22,611 bases of DNA from CAZHLD01 sp964533185 (GTDB taxonomy: Bacteria > Acidobacteriota > Terriglobia > Acidiferrales > UBA7541), in the NCBI GenBank assembly GCA_964533185.1, contig CAZHLD010000051.1, positions 1 through 22,611 of the forward strand, in the 5' to 3' direction. Positions 6,651 through 13,697 of the stretch are shown in pieces; within the stretch, counting starts at the first letter, position 1, and the number at the start of each line of letters is the position of its first letter. The notes beneath the pieces were generated by a model, which worked only from the letters and a program-made list of their open reading frames with translations, had not been told where the DNA came from and made no database searches. The translations under genes were made by a program, and so were the position numbers.

Positions 6651-7946
6651 ATGTCCGACCGTCCTTCTCCCCTCCCCGATGCCGTTGAAACACCGGAAAC
6701 GCCACAGCCGCGGGTGCCGCTGGATTACCTGCTCGCGCCCGGGAGCGGGTGGTTCCGCGCGCTGCGGCACGCGGACTTCCGCGTGTTCTGGACGGGCAAC
6801 TTCATCAGCAATATCGGCTCGTGGATGCAGAACGTGGCCCAGGGGTGGCTGGTGCTGCAAATAACCGGCTCGCCGCTGTGGTTGGGTGTGGTGGGCTTCG
6901 CGCAGCAGGCGCCTGCGCTGGTGTTTTCGCTGCTGGCCGGAGTGATCGCCGACCGTACTGCGCGACGCCGAATGCTGCTGGCCACGCAGGCGACCATGAT
7001 GGTGCTGGCGGTGGGGCTGGCAGTGCTGACGCATTTGAACCGAATCACAGTGGAGCAAATCGTGGTGATCGCGTTCCTGGCCGGAACCACGATGGCGCTG
7101 AACGCACCCACCTACCAGGCGGCGATCCGCGACCTGGTGCCGCAGGAAGATACGCTGAATGCGATCGCGCTGAATTCGATCCAGTTCAACATGTCGCGCG
7201 TGGTTGGGCCGTCGCTGGCCGGATTCACGATCGCGGGCCTGGGCGTGGCCGCGTGCTTTTACTTGAATGCGCTGAGCTACGTGCCGCTGCTGTTTGTGAT
7301 CACGCGGGTGCGCTTCCCGGAGCGGGAGGCGCGCGAGGCCAGCTCCATGCGGGAGGATTTGGTGGAAGGGTTCCACTACGTCTGGGAGCACCACACCATT
7401 CTGCTGCTGGTGCTGCTGGTGGCCACGGTGAGCATGTTCGGGCTGCCCTACCTGGTGATGATGCCGGCCTTCGCCAGGGACGTGCTGCAGGTGGGCGCGC
7501 GGGGATTGGGCTATCTGGTGGCCTCGGCCGGAGTGGGCGCGCTGCTGGGCGGCATCCACCTGGCAATGATGAAGTCGCACCGGCGGCGCGGGCCGCTGGT
7601 GCTGGGTGCGGCGCTGACGTTTTTCGCTGCCATCCTGCTGTTCTGCCTTTCGCGGCAGCCGGTGCTTTCGGCTCTGCTGCTGGCCGTGGCGGGCGGGGCC
7701 ATGGTGAGCTCGGTGGCCACGGTGAACAGTCTGATCCAGACGCTGGTGCCAGACGCGATCCGCGGGCGCGTCCTGAGCATGCACACGATGGCCTTCCTGG
7801 GGTTCACGCCGCTGGGTAGCCTGCTGGTAGGCGCAATCGCCGAGCGCTGGACGACGCCGATGGCGCTGGCGCTTTCGAGCGGCTTTGCGCTGGTGCTGAC
7901 GGGCGTGGTGGCGTTTGCAGCGCCGTCGATCAGAAGGCTGAAATAG
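6651..7946 (+). CDS. MFS exporter (EntS-like MFS_3 group)
   Basis: A 431-residue major facilitator with about 12 hydrophobic helices. The opening ALRHADFRVFWTGNFISNIGSWMQNVAQGWLVLQ is the hallmark of the EntS/DUF894-like MFS_3 group, which exports siderophores and drugs. Motif A (GVIADRTARRRML) lies in the loop between helices 2 and 3, and a related GAIAERW lies in the second half. The N-terminal 35 residues are a polar proline-rich tail. ATG 6651 starts 1 nt after the pseudo-receiver stop and lacks its own ribosome site, suggesting coupling. A TTG at 6606 would add 15 residues inside the upstream gene and is unlikely. Substrate unknown. Confidence 0.88.
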   Translation: MSDRPSPLPDAVETPETPQPRVPLDYLLAPGSGWFRALRHADFRVFWTGNFISNIGSWMQNVAQGWLVLQITGSPLWLGVVGFAQQAPALVFSLLAGVIADRTARRRMLLATQATMMVLAVGLAVLTHLNRITVEQIVVIAFLAGTTMALNAPTYQAAIRDLVPQEDTLNAIALNSIQFNMSRVVGPSLAGFTIAGLGVAACFYLNALSYVPLLFVITRVRFPEREAREASSMREDLVEGFHYVWEHHTILLLVLLVATVSMFGLPYLVMMPAFARDVLQVGARGLGYLVASAGVGALLGGIHLAMMKSHRRRGPLVLGAALTFFAAILLFCLSRQPVLSALLLAVAGGAMVSSVATVNSLIQTLVPDAIRGRVLSMHTMAFLGFTPLGSLLVGAIAERWTTPMALALSSGFALVLTGVVAFAAPSIRRLK

Positions 7947-7966
7947 TCCGTCGTCCGTGTTCCGTT
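7946..7966 (+). repeat. Three-unit heptanucleotide repeat GTCCGTN
   Basis: Directly at the MFS stop codon the sequence runs GTCCGTC, GTCCGTG, TTCCGTT, in exact 7-nt phase. The same heptad occurs on the minus strand at 13713-13733. Confidence 0.5.
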
Positions 7967-7997
7967 TCGGAGGGGCCGCACAGACCGGAGACAGTCG

Positions 7998-8006
7998 TGC
8001 TAGAAT
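7998..8006 (+). promoter_or_regulatory. Extended -10 promoter for the zinc-ribbon gene
   Basis: Reads TGCTAGAAT. The predicted start is near 8013, giving a leader of about 22 nt that contains GGAG (8024-8027) 7 nt before ATG 8035. Confidence 0.5.
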
Positions 8007-8034
8007 CGCGGAAAATGCGCGCCGGAGCAAAAAA

Positions 8035-8202
8035 ATGAGTGAGCCACAGAAGACCGAGCACAAGCCCGAGGAGTCGCACAAGCCGCCGGCCGAGGGGCGC
8101 GTGATCCACCGCGTCTGCATCACCTGCAACAACATGTTTCGCGTTACGCCGGAGAACATCGACACCAAGCAGTGCTCGAACTGTCACAAGGGCGGCGGAT
8201 AA
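8035..8202 (+). CDS. 55-residue zinc-ribbon protein
   Basis: A small soluble protein with a charged, lysine/glutamate-rich N-terminal tail (1-25) followed by a compact four-cysteine zinc ribbon: C28 and C31 (CITC), then C47 and C50 (CSNC), separated by 15 residues. GGAG at 8024-8027 and an extended -10 at 7998-8006 fix the start at ATG 8035. A longer frame from 7957 has neither and is rejected. It could bind nucleic acid or a protein partner, and no specific function can be assigned. It lies between the MFS and ABC genes but appears to have its own promoter. Confidence 0.75.
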   Translation: MSEPQKTEHKPEESHKPPAEGRVIHRVCITCNNMFRVTPENIDTKQCSNCHKGGG

Positions 8203-8356
8203 GAATGTGGCGAGTGGTGAGCGGCTAGATCACCCTACTTGAAGTATTCGTCGGACGGGCGAGCGTAATTCCGCTAGGCATTCCTGCGTAGTTCAGACAA
8301 CCGGCGGCCGGTGGAGCGCGTTCTGAATCAAGCTGGCCCGAGGAGCGAGTGTCCGA

Positions 8357-9094
8357 ATGATTGAAGCAAAGAAGCTGTGCAAGGAATTCCAGGACAAAAA
8401 GCGGGGCAAGATCCGGGCGGTCGAGCAGGTGAGCTTTCGCTGCCTACCCGGGCAGATCTACGGCTTGCTGGGAGCCAACGGCGCCGGCAAGACCACCACG
8501 CTGCGCATGCTGGCGACCATCCTCAAGCCAACCGACGGCACGGCCCTGGTGGGCGGCTACGACATAGTTATGGAGCCGGAAAAAGTGCGCGCCCACGTGG
8601 GCTTTCTCTCGAGTGCAACAGCACTCTACGACCGGCTGACGGCGCAGGAGATGGTGCAGTACTTCGGGCGGCTGTACGGCCTGGACAACAGCACGCTGAA
8701 GCGGCGGATTGATGAGGTCTTCGGGCGGCTCGGCATGGATGAGTTCCGCGACCGGCGCTGTGACAAACTCTCGACGGGAATGAAACAGAAGGTCTCCATC
8801 GCCCGGACGCTGGTACACGACCCACCGGTGATGATCTTCGACGAGCCGACCCTGGGGCTGGACGTGATGACGGCGCGGACGATTGTGGGCTTCATCCGTG
8901 AATGCCGGCAGCAAGGCAAGACGGTGATCTTTTCAACCCACGTGATGAGCGAAGTGGAGAAGCTCTGCGACACCATCGGAATCATTCACAACGGGAAGCT
9001 GCTGGCTGAGGGGACACTCGCAGAGTTGCGCCAGCGCTACCAGCAGCCCGACCTCGAAGAAGTGTTTGTCCACGTGGTGGAGGCAGCGGCGTGA
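8357..9094 (+). CDS. ABC transporter ATPase, NatA-like
   Basis: A 245-residue ATP-binding subunit powering export. It has Walker A GANGAGKTT (39-47), ABC signature LSTGMKQKV (138-146), Walker B VMIFDEPT with the catalytic Glu (158-165) and an H-loop in FSTHVMSEVE. The Q-loop region reads FLSSATALYDRLT, without the usual Gln, as in NatA-like proteins. GAGGAG at 8340-8345 is 11 nt before ATG 8357. The stop overlaps the GTG of the first permease, so stoichiometric coupling is likely. NatA/NatB pairs were first described as sodium extruders, but ABC-2 systems of this type have varied substrates. Confidence 0.88.
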   Translation: MIEAKKLCKEFQDKKRGKIRAVEQVSFRCLPGQIYGLLGANGAGKTTTLRMLATILKPTDGTALVGGYDIVMEPEKVRAHVGFLSSATALYDRLTAQEMVQYFGRLYGLDNSTLKRRIDEVFGRLGMDEFRDRRCDKLSTGMKQKVSIARTLVHDPPVMIFDEPTLGLDVMTARTIVGFIRECRQQGKTVIFSTHVMSEVEKLCDTIGIIHNGKLLAEGTLAELRQRYQQPDLEEVFVHVVEAAA

Positions 9095-10293
9095 AGGCGC
9101 GAAACGTCGGCATCATCTTCCGCAAAGAGCTGACCGATACGCTGCGCGACCGGCGCACGCTGATCTCGAGCATCCTGCTGCCGATCCTGCTATTCCCGTT
9201 GCTGATGGGCGGGGTCATCGGTCTTTCCATTTTGTTCATCAAACGCGCCGAGCAGCAGACGGCGCCGGTGATGCTTCTGGGCGCAGAAAACGCTCCCGAG
9301 CTGACCCGGCGGATCCGCGAAATCAAGAACGTTGAGGTGGTGCCGCCCGCGAGCGACTACGTCCAGAAGATCAACGACAAAACGATCCAGGCCGCGGTGG
9401 AGTTCGCCCCGGGGCTCGAGGCAAACATCGAGCAGCATCCCGACCAGCCGCAGAGCATCACAGTTTACTGGTACGAAGGCGAGCTGCGTTCGCGCAAGAC
9501 TTTGCAGCGAATTCAAAAAGTCGTCCGCGAGTATCGTGAGGAGATCGTGAAGGCGCGGCTGGTCGCGCGCAAGCTCTCTGCCGCCGACGCCAAACCCTTC
9601 GAGTTCGAGCAAAAGAACGTGGTCGCCGCTGAAAAGGTCACCGGCAACATCCTGGGATTCATCCTGCCGTATTTCATCATCATCCTGTGCCTGACCGGAG
9701 CAATGTATCCGGCCATGGACCTGACCGCCGGCGAGAAGGAGCGCGGGACGATGGAGACGATCATTGCCAGCCCGGCGACGCGCGGGGAGATCGTGTTTGG
9801 GAAATTCCTCCTCGTGCTGCTGTCGTCGGTGGTGACGACCGCGCTCTCCATCCTCTCGTTCGCGGTGACGGTCATCGTGGGAGGCGGGATCCTGGGCCGC
9901 TTCACGAAGGAGTTTGTGATCCAGGTGAGCGCGCGCTCGGCGGCGACGGTATTCGTGATGGTGCTGCCGCTGGCCGTAGCGTTCTCAGCCGCGCTGATGG
10001 CCGTTGCGCTGATCGCACGGAACTACCGCGAGGCGCAGGGCTACATCGCCCCGCTGATGTTTGTGGTGATTCTGCCGGCGATGGGGTCGTTCATTCCGGG
10101 CATCGAGCTGAACGCGACACTCGCCATGGTGCCCATCCTGAACGTGAGCCTGCTCGCGAAAGAAGTCTTCGCCGGCCAGTATCCCTGGAAGATGATCGGG
10201 CTGATTTTCGCCTGGACGTGCGTCTACGCCGCGGCGGCCCTGTGGTTTGCGGTGCGGCAGTTCAAACGTGAAGAAATCATCTTCCGAACGTAG
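9091..10293 (+). CDS. ABC-2 permease, NatB-like (first copy)
   Basis: A 400-residue membrane subunit. It has an N-terminal cytoplasmic segment with RKELTDTLRDRRTL, one helix (about 25-50), a large extracytoplasmic domain (about 55-185), then five to six helices starting near 187. The amphipathic segment TAGEKERGTMETIIAS (about 212-227) is the hallmark of NatB-like ABC-2 permeases. Its GTG start at 9091 overlaps the ATPase stop by 4 nt. It is clearly homologous to the next gene (same order, same GEKERGTMET block, same VYAAAALW ending), so the pump is probably a heterodimer. Confidence 0.87.
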   Translation: MKARNVGIIFRKELTDTLRDRRTLISSILLPILLFPLLMGGVIGLSILFIKRAEQQTAPVMLLGAENAPELTRRIREIKNVEVVPPASDYVQKINDKTIQAAVEFAPGLEANIEQHPDQPQSITVYWYEGELRSRKTLQRIQKVVREYREEIVKARLVARKLSAADAKPFEFEQKNVVAAEKVTGNILGFILPYFIIILCLTGAMYPAMDLTAGEKERGTMETIIASPATRGEIVFGKFLLVLLSSVVTTALSILSFAVTVIVGGGILGRFTKEFVIQVSARSAATVFVMVLPLAVAFSAALMAVALIARNYREAQGYIAPLMFVVILPAMGSFIPGIELNATLAMVPILNVSLLAKEVFAGQYPWKMIGLIFAWTCVYAAAALWFAVRQFKREEIIFRT

Positions 10294-10304
10294 CGAGGAA
10301 CGCC

Positions 10305-11504
10305 GTGAAACTGCGCAACATCTGGGTGGTCTACCGCAAGGAACTGCTCGACTTGATCCGCGACCGTCGGACGCTGATCGGCACGTTCCTCTGGCCGCTG
10401 GTGCTCTTCCCGCTGATGACCGTGGGCTTCGGGCAGATCGAGAAGAAGGTTTCTCAAAAGGCGGCGAAGCGCGAAGCTTCAATCATGCTGCTCGGCGGCG
10501 AGCATGCGCCCGAGCTGGCCGCCAAGCTGCGGGAGACCGAGGGACTTGCGCTGGTTCCCACCGCCGACGACTCTGTCCAGCAGATCAACAACAAGAAACT
10601 CCAGGCGGCGGTGGAGTTTCCGGCTGGTTTCCAGGAGAAGATCCTGAACGGGGTGGAGCCACCAAAGGTCAGCATCTACTTCTACGACACGGAAGGGCGC
10701 TCGGAACGAGCGGTGGACCGCATCGGAAAGACTGTAGATCAGTACCGCGCGGAGGTGGTGGAGCGGCGCCTCGGCGCGCGCGGGCTGATGACGGGGCTGC
10801 TCAAGCCGGTGGATGTGAGAGCGGAAAACGTGGCCTCAGCTGAAAAGGTGGGTGGCATCCTGCTCGGTACGCTGCTTCCCTACTTCATCATCTTGCTCTG
10901 CCTGATGAGCGCGCTGCAACCCGCAATTGACCTCACGGCTGGAGAGAAAGAGCGCGGCACGATGGAAACGATCCTGGCCAGTTCGGTGGGCCGCATCGAA
11001 CTCGTGCTGGGGAAGTTTTTGCTGGTGCTGAGCTTTTCCGTGTTCAATACGATCCTTTCGATTTCCTCGTTTGCGGTGACGATGCGCTTTGCGAAGGACT
11101 ATGCCGCCGAGATGACGCGCGGGCATTCCTACACAATCAACCCGAAGGCGATGCTGCTGGTGTTTTTGATTGTGCTCCCGCTGGCGGTGCTCTTCTCCGC
11201 GGCGCTGCTGACGATTGCGCTCTTCGCGAAAAGCTTCAAAGAGGCGCAGAGCTACACCGGCTACGTGATGCTGGCGGCGATTTTCCCTGCTCTCATCTCC
11301 ATACTGCCGGGGATCGATTTGAACGCCGGGCTGGCACTGGTGCCGATTATCAATGTGAGCTTGGTGGCGCGGGAGCTGTTCACCGGCAGCTTCTCGTGGG
11401 GCCTGATGGGGCTTGTGTTTGCCTCGACCACCGTTTATGCCGCTGCCGCGCTCTGGGTGGCGATGAAAATGTTCCAGCGAGAAAGCGTACTCTTCCGCGC
11501 CTGA
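10305..11504 (+). CDS. ABC-2 permease, NatB-like (second copy)
   Basis: A 399-residue paralogue of the preceding permease: VYRKELLDLIRDRRTL N-terminus, one helix, a large external domain, then a multi-helix core with TAGEKERGTMETILASS. GAGGA 6 nt upstream supports the GTG 10305 start, 11 nt after the previous stop. The two copies differ throughout the external domain, so they are an old duplication rather than a recent one. This is the last gene of the operon. Only 93 bp separate it from the convergent phosphatase gene, and I see no terminator hairpin there. Confidence 0.87.
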   Translation: MKLRNIWVVYRKELLDLIRDRRTLIGTFLWPLVLFPLMTVGFGQIEKKVSQKAAKREASIMLLGGEHAPELAAKLRETEGLALVPTADDSVQQINNKKLQAAVEFPAGFQEKILNGVEPPKVSIYFYDTEGRSERAVDRIGKTVDQYRAEVVERRLGARGLMTGLLKPVDVRAENVASAEKVGGILLGTLLPYFIILLCLMSALQPAIDLTAGEKERGTMETILASSVGRIELVLGKFLLVLSFSVFNTILSISSFAVTMRFAKDYAAEMTRGHSYTINPKAMLLVFLIVLPLAVLFSAALLTIALFAKSFKEAQSYTGYVMLAAIFPALISILPGIDLNAGLALVPIINVSLVARELFTGSFSWGLMGLVFASTTVYAAAALWVAMKMFQRESVLFRA

Positions 11505-11597
11505 ACTGCAGTCCTCTCCTCGAACGAGAATCCCGCGCTCGCATCCTCTCCCTTTCGTGGAGACTATTTGCCATGCAGTCCAAAAACCAGAGAAGAA

Positions 11598-12941
11598 CTA
11601 GAGGGCTTTGAGGATGAGAAGGATGCGGTCGTCGTCGTGGTCGCCGTTGCGGGAGTAGTCTTCGACCTCAGCCAGGATGCTCTCGACGATTTGCGCGGCG
11701 GGCAAATGGCAGCGACCGCGCACAGCTTCGACCAGGCGTTCGCGGCCGTACTCATTGCGCTGGGCGTCCATAGCCTCGGTGATGCCGTCGGTGCAAGCAA
11801 CCATGATGTCGCCGCTCGCAAACTGCACGAAGCCGCGCTGGTAGGCCGCATCGGGGAACAATCCCACCACCATTCCGCCTTCCTCTAGGTAAACACACTC
11901 GCCGCCAGCGCGGACGACCGCAGGCGGCACATGCCCGGCATTGATGTAATGCAGGGCGCGGTGGCGCTGGTCGAGCAGGCCGACAAACATGCTGAGGTAT
12001 TTCTGCGTGCGGGGCTGATCGGGCAGCGAGGCGTTGCGCGGAGCCTGCATCATGTGGTTGATGCCGACGACGAGGCGTTCGAGCGCGTGCAAGTGCGTGA
12101 CCAGCGCGCGCAGCGTAGCCTGGAGGTTGGCCATCACCAGCGCCGAGGCTACGCCCTTACCTTCTACGTCAGCGACGACGGTGAGCATCGTTTCCGGGTC
12201 GAGCCGCACAAAATCGTAGTAGTCGCCACCCACCATCTGCGACGCCCGGTGGCTGACCGCAATCTCAAAGCCCGGCAGGACGGGCGGCTGATCGGGCAGC
12301 AGGCCGGCCTGGATGGAGCGGGCCAGTGTGAGGTCGCGCTCCATGCGCTGCTTGGCCAGGCGCTCGCGGTGGAGCTGCGCATTTTCGAGCGCCAGCGCCA
12401 CGTGGTCGGAGAGCGCGCGCAGAAAACCTTCGTCGGCGGGAGTAAAGCGGGCGGCGGCCTTGTTGAGCAGCTGCAAAACGCCAGCGACTTCGCCTTCTTT
12501 GTTGAGAATCGGCAAGCAAAGCAGCGTACGGGTGCTGTAGCCGGTACGGCGGTCCACTTCGGGCTCAAAGCGCGGGTCTTCGTAGGCGTCGGCCAAGTTG
12601 ACGGTTTCGCCGTTGCGCGCCACCCAGCCAGCGATGCCGCGTGAGGCTGGGAGGCGGATCTCCTGCTGCTCGAGCCCCAGGCCGACCAGCGACCAAATCT
12701 CCTGGCGCTCGCGGTCGTAGAGGAAGACGGTGCCGCGGTCAGCCTCGGCGTGGCGCGTGGCGATGCCCAGGATGATGTGGATTAGCTCGCCGAGATCGAG
12801 CGTGGAGTTGAGCCGCTTAGTAGCCTCGACGATGCTGGTCAGCTCGTCCACGGTGCGGAGGAGCTGATCAAGCGAGGGTGAGGCGGTGCTTGTTTTGCGG
12901 CGTTTGGGCGCGGCAGGCCGGGTTTTGCGCCGGGGGCTCAC
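11598..12941 (-). CDS. GAF-domain SpoIIE/RsbU-type serine phosphatase
   Basis: A 447-residue PP2C-family phosphatase with a sensory GAF domain. It has a basic N-terminal tail (SPRRKTRP...KRRK), a GAF domain (about 46-190) and a SpoIIE phosphatase domain (about 215-447). Metal-site residues are all visible: GGDYYDF (D240), VADVEGKGVASAL (D258), ACTDGITEA (D385) and the terminal GDHDDDRILL. Such proteins usually dephosphorylate an anti-sigma-factor antagonist, but no STAS or anti-sigma gene is in this window. The start is GTG 12941, without a clear ribosome site. A TGCTACCCT sequence 11 nt upstream could give a near-leaderless transcript. It lies 96 nt after the DHp-only gene on the same strand, so read-through from the kinase operon is also possible. 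Confidence 0.88.
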   Translation of the reverse strand: MSPRRKTRPAAPKRRKTSTASPSLDQLLRTVDELTSIVEATKRLNSTLDLGELIHIILGIATRHAEADRGTVFLYDRERQEIWSLVGLGLEQQEIRLPASRGIAGWVARNGETVNLADAYEDPRFEPEVDRRTGYSTRTLLCLPILNKEGEVAGVLQLLNKAAARFTPADEGFLRALSDHVALALENAQLHRERLAKQRMERDLTLARSIQAGLLPDQPPVLPGFEIAVSHRASQMVGGDYYDFVRLDPETMLTVVADVEGKGVASALVMANLQATLRALVTHLHALERLVVGINHMMQAPRNASLPDQPRTQKYLSMFVGLLDQRHRALHYINAGHVPPAVVRAGGECVYLEEGGMVVGLFPDAAYQRGFVQFASGDIMVACTDGITEAMDAQRNEYGRERLVEAVRGRCHLPAAQIVESILAEVEDYSRNGDHDDDRILLILKAL

Positions 12942-12951
12942 AGCGGGCCAC

Positions 12952-12960
12952 AGGGTAGCA
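12952..12960 (-). promoter_or_regulatory. Possible extended -10 for the phosphatase gene
   Basis: Minus strand TGCTACCCT: the TG is kept but the hexamer is weak. The predicted start is about 4 nt before GTG 12941. It is listed mainly because it follows the same TGCTAnnnT pattern as four better sites in the window. Confidence 0.3.
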
Positions 12961-13037
12961 GGGTGCGCGAGGATTGTGAAGATGGCAAAGCCTGGAGGCG
13001 AATCGAGAGGCTCACTCGGGTGGCAGGCGAATGTAAA

Positions 13038-13697
13038 TCAGGCCGAGCGGGCCGGAGCGTTGCGGTTTTCCCAGGCGTCGCTCAGACGGCGAACGGTCTC
13101 GCGCAGACGCACAGCCAACTCGGTGATGGTCTCGAGGCGGTGTAAGGCAGAAGGAGGCAGGCGTTCCCCGTTTTTCCTTTTGAACTCGGTAATCAGCAGC
13201 TCGGCATTGCCCAGAATGCCGGTGAGGGGGTTATTGATCTCGTGGCGGAGAACCTCGCCGAAATCGGCGAGCATTTCGGGCTCGGGGAGGGTAAAGGAGC
13301 TGCCAGCGCGCGCAGCCAGGCGAGCGCGGCGCTCGAGGAAGGCCACGGCAATGGGAACGAAGTCGCCCAGGCGAACGACAAAATCAACGGCGCCTGAAGA
13401 GATCAGAAAGGCCAGTTCGGACTGGCGTTCAGGAGCGACCACGGCCACGACGGGGGCGTGTCCGGTGAGCCGCGCGATGGCCGTGCTGACGGATTCGCCC
13501 GTCGCCGGATTGACGGCCGATTCGTCGAAGAGGATGACGGCTGGTGTGGAGCGGCGAAAGGCCCTGCGGGCCTGGGAAACATTGAAGGCAAGGGGTAACT
13601 GGTAGTGGCCGCCGGTGGCCAGCAGAGCGCGGACCAGCGACTGGGTGACAGCTTCTTCAGCGCAGACCAGAAAGATTTCCCGCTCTTCGGAGATCAT
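13038..13697 (-). CDS. Pseudo-receiver plus lone HisKA (DHp) protein without ATPase domain
   Basis: A 219-residue protein. Residues about 6-125 have a receiver-like pattern (IFLVCAEE, PAVILFDES with D58, APVVAVVAP, GAVDFVVRL), but the conserved Lys is Arg109 and the Thr is lost. Residues about 140-208 form a HisKA dimerisation helix pair with H-box LRHEINNPLTGILGNAELL (H152), closely like that of the neighbouring kinase. The protein then stops: there is no HATPase_c domain and none in another frame before the next gene. It cannot autophosphorylate alone. It could be phosphorylated in trans, act as a phosphotransferase, or pair with the kinase. ATG 13697 overlaps the kinase stop (ATGA), so the two are made together. 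Confidence 0.85.
   Translation of the reverse strand: MISEEREIFLVCAEEAVTQSLVRALLATGGHYQLPLAFNVSQARRAFRRSTPAVILFDESAVNPATGESVSTAIARLTGHAPVVAVVAPERQSELAFLISSGAVDFVVRLGDFVPIAVAFLERRARLAARAGSSFTLPEPEMLADFGEVLRHEINNPLTGILGNAELLITEFKRKNGERLPPSALHRLETITELAVRLRETVRRLSDAWENRNAPARSA

Noticed and set aside
6477..8168. 563-residue open frame on the minus strand
   Set aside because: Antisense to the well-supported MFS gene. It is rich in H, Q and R as expected from the complement of a high-GC gene, with no domain.
7957..8202. Longer start for the zinc-ribbon protein
   Set aside because: The extra N-terminus overlaps the extended -10 at 7998-8006 and lacks a ribosome site. ATG 8035 has GGAG 7 nt upstream.
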